Source: JAIEPT01 sp038217425
GTDB lineage: Bacteria; Planctomycetota; Planctomycetia; Gemmatales; Gemmataceae
Direction of reading: 5' to 3'
DNA: 22,667 nt
Assembly (NCBI GenBank): GCA_038217425.1
Contig: JBBQPM010000109.1
Coordinates: forward strand, 1 to 22,667
Shown here: positions 1 to 7,312 of the stretch, piece by piece
How the letters are laid out: every line of letters begins with the position of its first letter
Position numbering within the stretch: the first letter of the stretch is position 1
Notes under the pieces: generated by a model
Told to the model about the DNA's origin: nothing
What the model saw: only the letters and a program-made list of their open reading frames with translations
Databases searched by the model: none
Translations under genes and position numbers: made by a program

Positions 1-232
1 CGAGTGAAGGCATGTTACTGTTCAGTTCAATCAGCTTAACGTTAAACAAACTGGAGCCTCAAGCGCAACCGGCATTCCAATATCGCCAGCAAGCTCAACC
101 TGCATAGGAGTGACGCCAACGAGGCATTGGCAATTACCCACGTAGCGAATCCCAACAAATCAATGAGGATCCAAGCAGGAAGCACAAGCACGTGCCAAGA
201 CATCGGTCATGGATGCCGGAATTTTTTCCAGG

Positions 233-770
233 ACAACCACCGAAAGCGCACTTCGTGCGCATTGCGTATAGGATTTATTCCGGATAGCCAGTTAAATCGA
301 GCAGCGGCATCGACCTGATTAAGCGACTGAAGGCTCTCGATGACAAAATCCGGATAATCGTCTGGTCGATTTACAGCGAAGAAATCTATGCCGAACGCGC
401 CTTTCGGGCCGGCGCATTGGGGTATTTGACGAAAGAGCTAGGCACGCGGCAAATCATCGAAGCCATCCGCATCGTCATCTCGGGAAATGTCTATCTCAGC
501 GAAGAAATGGCAATGAAGCTTTTGAAGCGGACCGTCGGCCAATCCCGGGATGATTCCGGCCGGTCCGCCCTGGACGCTCTCTCGGACCGGGAATTAGAAG
601 TCTTTCGATTGATCGGACAGGGCTTGAAAACGCAAGACGTCGCTCAGCAACTGCACTTGAGCGTCAATACCATCGAAACGTATCGCGACCGCATTCGGGC
701 GAAACTAAATATCGAGGGGGGAGCGGAGCTATCACGCCGCGCCTTGCTGTGGTACTTGGAGAACGCCTAA
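233..770 (+). pseudogene. Decayed NarL/FixJ-type response regulator, C-terminal part open
   Basis: The open part (frame of 417-770, readable back to about 288) encodes the second half of a receiver domain (SGIDLIKRLKAL, then the GYLTKE segment with the conserved lysine) followed by a LuxR-type helix-turn-helix (LSDRELEVFRLIGQGLKTQD, then a recognition helix around SVNTIETYRDRIRAKLNI). The N-terminal receiver, with the acidic pocket, is absent from this frame. Upstream, fragments resembling the missing part appear in other frames: TESALRAH in frame 2 at 239-262, and IPDSQLN in frame 1 near 274-294, where the Asp could be the former phosphorylation site. A TAG at 285-287 blocks the main frame. 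I infer a gene broken by at least two frameshifts. A short DNA-binding protein from the ATG at 417 could still be made, but it has no good ribosome site and would start in the middle of the receiver. No partner histidine kinase is in the window. Confidence 0.6.
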
Positions 771-948
771 CGCGCACCGCCGTCTGTCATCCACGCGAAG
801 TCCTGGCGACGCCTGATGAATGCACCTCGCGAATTCACGGCCCTCGCTCTTGAACCGCGACCCGACGAAGCGAATAATAAATTGGGGCGGTTCTTTCGAA
901 AGGAGCCTCCCAAGACATGCTAGTTGTTGCATTCTGAATGGGAATGAT

Positions 949-1728
949 ATGGCGTCCACGCCGACCGGCAAATACTCATCGGTGAGCCACTTTCGCCGAC
1001 TGGTAACGGATTTGATGCACTTCAGTGCCAAGGTACCCAGTGCAACGCTCGAAAGGCGCATGAACTTGGCCCCTCTCGTGGCTGCCCGTCAGGCGAACAA
1101 GCCCTCGCCCACGTGGTCCGCGATTATTACGAAGGCCTTCGCCGTAGTGGCGGCGCGTACGCCTGCCTTTCGCACTTCCTATCTGACTTTCCCTTGGCCT
1201 CGTTTGTATGAACACTTCAGCAATATTGCCACGATCAACGTCGACCGGCAGATTGACAACGAGCGGGTGGTGCTTTACACACACATCGACGCTCCCGAAA
1301 AGCGTTCCCTTCAAGAAATCGATGCGGTTATCCGGGAGCATCAACAGCGAGCGCCGGAGGACATCCTGTCTTACCGCCGAGCGCTCCGTCTGAGCCGACT
1401 TCCTTGGCCCTTCCGACGGTTTGCCTGGTGGGCCGGGCTAAACGTCTTTGGCACGCTACGCTCTCGGTACTTTGGTACCTTCGGCGTTTCCTCGGTCGGC
1501 TCACAGGGCGCCGGAATCACACACCTGACGCCACTGTTGACGACGCAGCTTCATTACGGCATGATCGATTCGGACGGTGGGCTCGAAATGAGGATATCGT
1601 TCGATCATCGGGTTCTGGATGGGGCGACAATCGCCCAGGGCCTTGCCGACCTGGAGGATGTGCTTTTGAGCCAAATGGTCGCTGAGTGCCTCGGAACAAC
1701 GAGCAGCCCAGCAGATCCGATTGTTTGA
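949..1728 (+). CDS. Orphan E2-like acyltransferase (2-oxoacid dehydrogenase acyltransferase catalytic fold)
   Basis: The protein is 259 residues from the ATG at 949. The frame is open upstream to 820, but those 43 residues look like non-coding read-through. It matches the chloramphenicol-acetyltransferase-like catalytic domain of dihydrolipoyl acyltransferases: the active-site signature FDHRVLDGA lies near the C-terminus, with His220 and Asp224-Gly225 forming the HxxxDG motif. The N-terminal lipoyl domain and E3-binding domain of true E2 subunits are absent, and no E1 or E3 gene is nearby, so membership of a pyruvate or 2-oxoglutarate dehydrogenase complex is unlikely. The segments RRLVTDLMHFS and YLTFPWPRLYEH look like features of a stand-alone single-domain family, but the acyl donor and acceptor cannot be read from sequence. 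No convincing Shine-Dalgarno site precedes 949, so the start is uncertain. Confidence 0.75.
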   Translation: MASTPTGKYSSVSHFRRLVTDLMHFSAKVPSATLERRMNLAPLVAARQANKPSPTWSAIITKAFAVVAARTPAFRTSYLTFPWPRLYEHFSNIATINVDRQIDNERVVLYTHIDAPEKRSLQEIDAVIREHQQRAPEDILSYRRALRLSRLPWPFRRFAWWAGLNVFGTLRSRYFGTFGVSSVGSQGAGITHLTPLLTTQLHYGMIDSDGGLEMRISFDHRVLDGATIAQGLADLEDVLLSQMVAECLGTTSSPADPIV

Positions 1729-1830
1729 GATACACAAGTAACTTGTCATTGGCGAGGTCCGCCTCCTTGGTGCTGCGAAGTTCCCGGCAGCGGCAAATGA
1801 ACGCAATCGCTGCAAAGCTTGGCGATTGGC

Positions 1831-1938
1831 TAAGGCGAGCGGCCGACGTCAGTCGGCCGGTATAGCATCCCATTCGAAGATCCGATCGCAACCGCTCAAG
1901 CACACGTACCGGCCGACTCACGTCGGCCGCTCGCCTAA
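1831..1938. repeat. Long inverted repeat, 32-base arms, with a palindrome inside each arm
   Basis: The arms 1831-1862 and 1907-1938 are reverse complements with two mismatches and enclose a 44-base loop. Each arm also holds its own palindrome: CGGCCGAC and GTCGGCCG separated by 4 bases. The element lies about 100 bases beyond the acyltransferase stop. It has no run of T after the stem, so a classical intrinsic terminator is not shown. It could be a REP/BIME-like or MITE-like element. Confidence 0.85.
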
Positions 1939-2016
1939 TTCGGAGTCTCCCTACCGGTATTCCGTCATTTCTTCCGAACGCTCTTAGGCAAGTCGCCGCG
2001 GTTTCCTACGCGCATG

Positions 2017-2045
2017 TTGCGACTCGCCTTCGCCTTTGCTATGCT
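2017..2045 (+). promoter_or_regulatory. Weak sigma70-like promoter candidate
   Basis: TTGCGA at 2017-2022 and TATGCT at 2040-2045 are separated by 17 bases; each box matches 4 of 6 consensus positions. The implied start would lie some 20 bases before the ATG at 2074. In GC-rich DNA such matches arise by chance, so this is only a candidate. Confidence 0.3.
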
Positions 2046-2073
2046 GCCATGACGTCCTCGCGGAGTTCACGTC

Positions 2074-3807
2074 ATGCGCTGGCAGAATCCCCTCGTCTTT
2101 TCGTTGCTCCTGGCCCTGGTCGGCTCGGCCGGGTTTCTCACCCTGCGCGGCCTGGGTTATTGGCGCGACGCCGCCAGCTCCCTGGGCCACATCAAGGAGG
2201 TCCCCGCCGGGCATCAAGAAATCGCCTGGCTCTTTCCCGCGACCAATGCCGAGGGGTGGGAACGGCTCCTCAGCGCCCTCAAGATCCTCGAACGCGATTG
2301 GCCCGAACTGCATGGCTCCGTGCTCCAACTCGATCTGACCAACGCCTTCCCGCCCCGCTCCGCAGCCGTGCCCGAGGTCGGCGTCCGCTTCGGCGACAAC
2401 GCCAACACCCTCTGGATTCGCTGGTACAAACTCAGCGGCCTCAAAACCTCCCGGCACTGGATCGCTGAACTTCACGAACGCCCCACGCCTCCCCTCGCGA
2501 TCCTGGGGGGCGACACCACCGACCGCGCGCACGAAATCGCCGACCAACTCAAAAATCCCAACCACCCCTGGCCCGCCGGCGCCGCCCCGCTGTTTCTGAT
2601 CACCACCGCGACCGCCGACCGCTTCCTCGAAAAAAGCAAAAACGCTCGGCCCACCGACATCTTCTCCGAAAACTACGTCAACTGGACGAAGTTGATGTCG
2701 GTCTATCCCGACCGCTCCTTCCGCTACTCGTTCACCAACAACCGAATGGCCGAGGCGCTGCTCAGCTTCCTGCAGGCGCAACCCGACATCTGGATCGATC
2801 AGGGCCGAAACAAGTCCCCCATCAGCAGCAACTACGTCAGGACGCAAGTTCTCGCCCAGGCCGTGCCGATCCCGTTTCCCTTCCTCCCTGTCTGGCAGCC
2901 GTTCCCGGTACGGCGTCAGTTCCAGACTTTCGCGCTCCGCTGGCTCGACGACGGCTATTCACGCGACATGGTCGAAGCCTTCGGCAATCGCCTCGAGCCT
3001 CTTTTCCCTCATTTCGCCAAGGACGTTTTTCCCCCCGTCGACTTCGAGTTCGATTCCATCGATTTCAGCGTCGGCGACTTCTACCAGCCCAATCCCAAGG
3101 AAATCCACGGCGTCAACCGCTTTCTCGATCGGCTCCGCTTGAGCGAAAGGCCCATGGCGTTTGCGCTGCCCACCGGCGTCCAGCGCGCCCGACGCGTCGC
3201 CCATCACCTCGCCCGCCTGGCCCCCGTCGACGCACGACGCGTGGTACTCGTCAACGGCGACGCCATCTCCTTCAATAACGTCCTGCGCGACCGTAACTTC
3301 GCCTGGAACGTTCAGGACATCCCGATTCCGCTCGTCTTCTTCAGCCATCGCGATCCGTCGGATCCCCAGGCGGGGTTCGATGCCAATGATCCGCAGAAAC
3401 GGACGAGCACGCAAGATCTGCTGCTTTTCCGCGACCTCGCCGAGACGCTCTTCCTCGCCGCCTTCGACGGCGGGAGATTGCTCGAAAAAAGCGACGACGT
3501 CCTCGCACGGCTGCGGGAGACCACCTGGCACGAGGGCCGCGTCAGCAATCGTCTGGTCCATCCCGCCGCCCAGAACGCCCGGCGTTTCTTCGACGACGAG
3601 GGCAACCGCAGCCCCGGCACCGGCGAGTTCATCGTCCTGCTCAAACCGTTCGTGGAGACCTACATCAACTACGATGAAGCCGACCTCTCCTGCTGGTACT
3701 TCGACGCCAACGATCCCAACCCGCGCTGGAAACTTTTGAGAGAGTATTTCCTGCTCTACAACCGCGGCGAAGGACCCGACAAGGTCAAGGACGTGTCGCC
3801 GCGGTAG
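2074..3807 (+). CDS. Exported or membrane-anchored protein of unknown function, possibly type I periplasmic-binding-like
   Basis: The protein has 577 residues and I cannot assign it to a named family. Residues about 8-26 form a hydrophobic signal or anchor, so the bulk should be periplasmic. The middle part suggests a type I periplasmic binding (Leu/Ile/Val-binding) fold: an ILGGDTTDRAHEIADQL segment, then APLFLITTATADRFL, then YPDRSFRYSFTNNRMAEALL. This is the order seen in such receptors, where a strand-helix naming the ligand site is followed by a TxAT strand and an FR-x-xxxN stretch. Further on, ARRVVLVNGDAISFNNVL resembles another strand-helix unit of that fold. This is pattern resemblance, not a demonstrated match. 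There are no Cys pairs or catalytic motifs, and no ABC permease or ATPase gene is nearby. The gene stands alone between two inverted repeats. No strong ribosome site precedes the ATG. Confidence 0.75.
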   Translation: MRWQNPLVFSLLLALVGSAGFLTLRGLGYWRDAASSLGHIKEVPAGHQEIAWLFPATNAEGWERLLSALKILERDWPELHGSVLQLDLTNAFPPRSAAVPEVGVRFGDNANTLWIRWYKLSGLKTSRHWIAELHERPTPPLAILGGDTTDRAHEIADQLKNPNHPWPAGAAPLFLITTATADRFLEKSKNARPTDIFSENYVNWTKLMSVYPDRSFRYSFTNNRMAEALLSFLQAQPDIWIDQGRNKSPISSNYVRTQVLAQAVPIPFPFLPVWQPFPVRRQFQTFALRWLDDGYSRDMVEAFGNRLEPLFPHFAKDVFPPVDFEFDSIDFSVGDFYQPNPKEIHGVNRFLDRLRLSERPMAFALPTGVQRARRVAHHLARLAPVDARRVVLVNGDAISFNNVLRDRNFAWNVQDIPIPLVFFSHRDPSDPQAGFDANDPQKRTSTQDLLLFRDLAETLFLAAFDGGRLLEKSDDVLARLRETTWHEGRVSNRLVHPAAQNARRFFDDEGNRSPGTGEFIVLLKPFVETYINYDEADLSCWYFDANDPNPRWKLLREYFLLYNRGEGPDKVKDVSPR

Positions 3808-3870
3808 CTTTCCTCAACCTCGGAGCTTAACAATTTGCACGCACGACCGCGGCAGGACGAGTGGTAAAGC

Positions 3871-3941
3871 CGTAGCCGAATTCGCCAGAATTCGGGAGGG
3901 GGCGATGTCAGGCTTCCCGAATTCTGGCGAATTTGGCTACG
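3871..3941. repeat. Inverted repeat, 27-base arms
   Basis: The arms 3871-3897 and 3915-3941 are reverse complements with one mismatch and enclose a 17-base loop. The core GAATTCTGGCGAATT is AT-richer than the surroundings. The element starts about 64 bases beyond the stop of the 577-residue gene and ends about 70 bases before the lipoprotein gene. It can form a very stable hairpin and might end transcription, but no T tract follows. Confidence 0.85.
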
Positions 3942-3950
3942 CTCCAATCC

Positions 3951-3959
3951 GTCTATATT
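3951..3959 (+). promoter_or_regulatory. Candidate -10 element (GTCTATATT)
   Basis: TATATT at 3954-3959 matches 5 of 6 positions of the -10 consensus and lies 55 bases before the lipoprotein ATG. The only -35-like sequence is TTGGCT at 3933-3938, at a short spacing of 15. The same GTCTAYAWW string recurs upstream of both cytochrome genes in this window. Confidence 0.35.
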
Positions 3960-4013
3960 GGGTGTGACAACGCACCAGCAGTTCGATGGCTTGGCGTTGG
4001 AGGGCTGACTGAG

Positions 4014-4445
4014 ATGCGAAACTCGTTGATCGCAACGGTAGCAGTCATTGCTCTCGCTGGATGCGGGCCCGTGGCTCCGACCATTGTGTCCGACCCGGCC
4101 GAGGTGCAGCAGCTGGCCCGGATCATTATGCCGCCATCGGCCACCGGACTGGAATGCCGGACCGAGCGCGGCATCGATCCGCTCACTTACGGGCGGTTCG
4201 ACATCCCTGCCGCCGACCTGCCGGCTATTCTCGACCGGATGCCCAAGGGCGGCCTGGTGGCGCTGTACGCCGACTACTCGAACGTCACCTCGCACCAAAT
4301 GAGCGAGCCGTGGTGGCAGCCCGGCCTGCTCCGCGAGCCGCGTGTGGCGGAGTGGTCAGAGCCGGGGTTTTCGGTCAATCTGCTCTTCGGGGAGTCGGGG
4401 GCTCCCGGCGTCCTGACCGTGTATTTCTTCAATTTCGGGTTGTAG
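4014..4445 (+). CDS. Small lipoprotein of unknown function
   Basis: The chosen start gives 143 residues. The ATG at 4014 has a good ribosome site (GGAGGG at 3999-4004, 9 bases upstream) and yields a textbook lipoprotein signal: MRNSLIATVAVIALAGC, with the LAGC lipobox and lipidated Cys17. The frame is open back to 3933, but that would run into the inverted repeat and bury the signal. The mature part is a single small domain with aromatic residues near the end (EPWWQPGLL, VYFFNFGL). No known family was recognised. It probably sits in the periplasm on a membrane. Its 3' end faces the minus-strand small membrane protein, so the two genes converge. Confidence 0.8.
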   Translation: MRNSLIATVAVIALAGCGPVAPTIVSDPAEVQQLARIIMPPSATGLECRTERGIDPLTYGRFDIPAADLPAILDRMPKGGLVALYADYSNVTSHQMSEPWWQPGLLREPRVAEWSEPGFSVNLLFGESGAPGVLTVYFFNFGL

Positions 4446-4479
4446 GTCGAGCGCCGAATCGCGGTTTCTTGGGCCACGA

Positions 4480-4662
4480 TCATTTCGGCTGGCTGAATTG
4501 TTGCAGGCCCCAGCCGACGATGAACGCCGCCATGCCCGCCGACGACCAGGTCAGCGATTCCTTTAAGTCCAGCTTGCCGGCCACGTTGCCCGAGATGGCG
4601 ATGGGGAGAATGATGAGTCCCGCGAATTGCAGCACTCGGCCCAGCGAATAAACGATGCGCAT
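4480..4662 (-). CDS. 60-residue two-helix membrane protein
   Basis: The protein starts MRIVYSLGRVLQFAGLII and contains two hydrophobic helices: residues about 8-26 and about 38-55, the second ending VGWGLQQ. The loop between them is polar (NVAGKLDLKES). A purine-rich stretch precedes the start on the minus strand (GGGAAGGGA, about 6 bases upstream). I take it as real because of this clear two-helix pattern and a plausible ribosome site, despite its size. Function is unknown. It is divergent from the cytochrome oxidase operon and shares its 165-base upstream region, which allows, but does not prove, a link to respiration. Confidence 0.7.
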   Translation of the reverse strand: MRIVYSLGRVLQFAGLIILPIAISGNVAGKLDLKESLTWSSAGMAAFIVGWGLQQFSQPK

Positions 4663-4690
4663 GCCTGGTTCCCTTCCCGGACCGCGCGCC

Positions 4691-4718
4691 TTGACAGTCG
4701 CCGCGAGCCGTCTACAAA
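4691..4718 (+). promoter_or_regulatory. Candidate promoter of the cytochrome oxidase operon
   Basis: A perfect -35 box TTGACA (4691-4696) is followed after 16 bases by TACAAA (4713-4718), inside the string GTCTACAAAA. It lies 110 bases before the first gene of the operon. A start near 4725 would leave an untranslated leader of about 100 bases, in which I saw no clear riboswitch or attenuator. Confidence 0.5.
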
Positions 4719-4827
4719 AAGGATAGCAAGGTCGGCGGGGCGCTTGCAGAGGCTCCGAAGAACTAGAACCAGAATTTCTCCCGGGGAGGCAGTCCGCCGC
4801 GGTCCCAAGCCGAGGTCGGCTGAAAAT

Positions 4828-6300
4828 GTGGTGACGAATCGATTCTTCTCGCGCCTTCTCTCCCGATCCATTTTCCTATTCGTGCTCCCCATCCTCGGGT
4901 GCGGCGACGTCACCTTCCCCGCGTACGACTCAGCCCGCGAGTACGGGCTACGTGCCGATCCCGTCTTCGCCGACGGCTCCCGGCCCAAGAATGAGTTCAT
5001 AGCGTCCATCGACCCGATGAATACGCTGCCGATCCTCGATTTTCACAAGTTTCGCGATCCGGCGCTCCCCTATGCCGGCGAAACCGAGTTCATCGAAAAC
5101 AATCTCGACAAGAAGGTCAAGGATCCGAGCAAAGTTCCCGGCGATGTGAAAACCGTGCTCGGGCAGATTCTCAAGGAATGGTTCGGCACGCCTGCCAGGC
5201 CGCGTGTGAACTACGATAACCTGCTCACCGGCAAGGACTTCGACGCCGCCAACGACCGTCTCGGCTTCGACGCCGGCACGCTCGCCAAGGGGAGCATGCT
5301 CTACCGAGTCCACTGCCTGCACTGCCACGGCGTCAACGGCGACGGCCGCGGCATTACTGCCACCTGGGTCAACCCCCATCCGCGCGACTACCGCCAGATG
5401 CAATACAAATTCGTCTCCCTCAAAGTGCCGTCCGATCCAAATGCACAGACTCCGAGCCGAAAAGACCTGCGCCGCACGATCGAGTATGGCCTGGAAGGGA
5501 CTTCCATGCCCGCCTTCGGCATGCTCCCGCCCGAGGAAATCGAGGCGCTCGTCAGTTACGTCATGCACCTGAGTGTTCGCGGCTACGTCGAATACAAGGC
5601 CATCGACAGCCTGTCATTTGACGGTAAGCTCCTGATGATTCCCGACGAGGTCAAGGACATCCCGTTCGACACTGCCGACAACAAAGCCAAGTGGAGGACG
5701 GAACTTGGGAAACTTTGGAGCGATCATTATCGCCGGGCGCTGGACCGATTCGTCGAAGTGAACGACCCCGCAGCGGAGCCGAAAATCGCGCCGTACGAGC
5801 TGGCATTCACGCCGCAGTCGCGTTCGCTCCAAGAATACGTGAATCTGAAGGTCAAGGGCCAGAACCTGAACGGCGCGGAACGCCAGAAGCTCGACGACGG
5901 CAAGGCTGACTTCGACGCATTCGCTCAGTCGGTGAAGGAAGGCTACGAAATCTTCATGGACTCCAAGCGCGGGGCGTGCAAGACGTGCCACATCAACTTC
6001 GGCAAAGACGCCAAATATCGCTTCGATACCTGGGGTACGCTCGTTAGGCCGCGCGACCTGACGCTGGGACAATACCGCGGCGGCAGACGGGCGACCGACC
6101 TCTACAACCGCATTCTGCTCGGCATCGCCCCGTCCGGGATGGGAGCGTACCAGGCATATTTCGAGAAAAACCCAAAGGACGTCTGGAAGGTTGTCAACTT
6201 CATTCAGTTGCTCCCCTACCCCGCGATGCTCCGCGAGTGCGGCGTCAACCCGATCGATTCGCCGACCCCGCAACCGCCTGCGGCCGCGGCTGCCCAGTAA
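4828..6300 (+). CDS. Two-haem cytochrome c lipoprotein, first gene of the cox operon
   Basis: The open frame extends back to an ATG at 4627, but its first 67 residues are arginine-rich read-through that overlaps the minus-strand gene. I prefer a GTG at 4828 (or 4831), which gives a lipoprotein signal (FLFVLPILGC, lipidated Cys25) and about 490 residues. Two haem c motifs are present: CLHCH (Cys163, Cys166, His167), followed by a TSMPAFGML stretch that can supply the distal Met, and CKTCH (Cys384, Cys387, His388). A stretch of some 150 residues with no haem motif separates the two cytochrome domains, and the tail is Ala/Pro-rich. Its place directly before coxB and its membrane anchoring suggest that it hands electrons to the CuA site. 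It may be the counterpart of the cytochrome c domain fused to CoxB in caa3 oxidases, or of a cytochrome subunit of alternative complex III. Those roles are inferred. Confidence 0.85.
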   Translation: MVTNRFFSRLLSRSIFLFVLPILGCGDVTFPAYDSAREYGLRADPVFADGSRPKNEFIASIDPMNTLPILDFHKFRDPALPYAGETEFIENNLDKKVKDPSKVPGDVKTVLGQILKEWFGTPARPRVNYDNLLTGKDFDAANDRLGFDAGTLAKGSMLYRVHCLHCHGVNGDGRGITATWVNPHPRDYRQMQYKFVSLKVPSDPNAQTPSRKDLRRTIEYGLEGTSMPAFGMLPPEEIEALVSYVMHLSVRGYVEYKAIDSLSFDGKLLMIPDEVKDIPFDTADNKAKWRTELGKLWSDHYRRALDRFVEVNDPAAEPKIAPYELAFTPQSRSLQEYVNLKVKGQNLNGAERQKLDDGKADFDAFAQSVKEGYEIFMDSKRGACKTCHINFGKDAKYRFDTWGTLVRPRDLTLGQYRGGRRATDLYNRILLGIAPSGMGAYQAYFEKNPKDVWKVVNFIQLLPYPAMLRECGVNPIDSPTPQPPAAAAAQ

Positions 6301-6303
6301 TTT

Positions 6304-6309
6304 AAGGAG
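6304..6309 (+). promoter_or_regulatory. Ribosome site that decides the coxB start
   Basis: AAGGAG at 6304-6309 directly abuts an ATG at 6310, which is too close for initiation. It lies 6 bases before an in-frame GTG at 6316, the usual spacing. This favours GTG 6316 as the true start. Confidence 0.6.
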
Positions 6310-6315
6310 ATGCCC

Positions 6316-7275
6316 GTGCGACTCTGGTGGAGCTTAGTTTTCGGCGTAACGATGCTCGCGTGCTTTCTGCTCGTCGTGGTGGCCGCCTGCGTGCCGTCGC
6401 TGAAGTGGTGGCTGCCCGACCCCGTTTCGACCCATGCCCATCACATCGACGCTCTATTTTATTTGATTCTCGCCGTCACTGGCTTCTTTTTCGTCCTCAC
6501 CGAGGCGCTGCTCGTTTGGTTCATGTACCGCTACGGCGCCGGCGACAAGCCTGCTACCGATGCCGACTTCCCCAAGCTCTTTAAGCCGTTCACCAAGTAT
6601 CTCGATTCGCAGCACAAGATCGAACTGGGCTGGACGATTCTCCCCGCGGCGATTCTGCTCTTTTTGGCTTTCTTCCAGATTTCGGTGTGGGCTGAGGCGA
6701 AGTACGCCTCGCGCCGCGGCGAGATGTTCAAGGACGCCACCCCGTTGCAAGTTGCCGTCGTCGCTCGCCAGTTCGAGTGGCGCATCCGCTACCCCAGCAG
6801 CTACCGTCTCGAGCAATGGCTCAAGCTCGGCAAGAACTTCGAACAGGACGAGGACTTCAAGAACTTCGCCAAGGTCAAGAGCCCCGAAGACGTCGAATCC
6901 GTCAACGAGTTGCATCTGTGGAAGGGGCATCCGATGCTCGTGCAGCTCACCACCGCCGACGTCATTCACAGCTTCAACTTGCCCCATTTCCGCGTCAAGC
7001 AGGACGCGCTGCCAGGCCGAATTCTGCAAGTCTGGTTCACTGCCAAGAAGGCCAACATGACCCAGCTCGCCCTCGATTCGGACGCCAAAACGGACAGCCC
7101 GACCGACAAGGCGGACGACAAGAATCGTTGGGATCTTGCCTGTGCCGAGCTGTGCGGCTGGGGCCATTACCGCATGGTCGGACGCGTTCTCGTGCACGAG
7201 ACGCAAGATGACTTTATGAGCTGGCTCAGGGCGAAGGAAAAAGAAGAACATGGCCGAGTCTCGGCCAAGAAGTAG
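6316..7275 (+). CDS. coxB: Cytochrome c oxidase subunit II
   Basis: This subunit takes electrons from cytochrome c through the binuclear CuA centre and passes them to subunit I. From the GTG start it has 319 residues. Two membrane helices (about 7-26 and 46-72) come first, and a third hydrophobic stretch follows around 107-124. The periplasmic cupredoxin domain has all CuA ligands: His218 in DVIHSF, then Cys276, Glu278, Cys280, His284 and Met287 in CAELCGWGHYRM. FRVKQDALPG is the usual strand after the first ligand. Two charged insertions stand out: an acidic/lysine stretch at about 168-198 and an Asp/Lys-rich one at about 253-270, just before the CuA loop. There is no C-terminal haem domain, so the separate upstream cytochrome probably fills that role. 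The ATG at 6310 would add two residues. Confidence 0.95.
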   Translation: MRLWWSLVFGVTMLACFLLVVVAACVPSLKWWLPDPVSTHAHHIDALFYLILAVTGFFFVLTEALLVWFMYRYGAGDKPATDADFPKLFKPFTKYLDSQHKIELGWTILPAAILLFLAFFQISVWAEAKYASRRGEMFKDATPLQVAVVARQFEWRIRYPSSYRLEQWLKLGKNFEQDEDFKNFAKVKSPEDVESVNELHLWKGHPMLVQLTTADVIHSFNLPHFRVKQDALPGRILQVWFTAKKANMTQLALDSDAKTDSPTDKADDKNRWDLACAELCGWGHYRMVGRVLVHETQDDFMSWLRAKEKEEHGRVSAKK

Positions 7276-7312
7276 TGCGCACCACGTTCGGTCCGATGCG
7301 AGGATTCGTAAG

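Larger units (their letters stand above)
1729..2073. other. 345-base intergenic region
   Basis: No open frame here looks coding on either strand. The region holds the inverted repeat at 1831-1938 and, near its right end, a weak promoter candidate for the next gene. Nothing else was recognised. Confidence 0.6.

Noticed and set aside
1984..2847. 287-residue minus-strand frame over the start of the 577-residue gene
   Set aside because: The sense frame has a signal sequence and balanced composition; the antisense one is Gly/Val/Glu-rich and unrecognised.
4627..4827. N-terminal extension of the cytochrome lipoprotein
   Set aside because: It would bury the lipoprotein signal and overlaps the minus-strand membrane protein and the promoter candidate.
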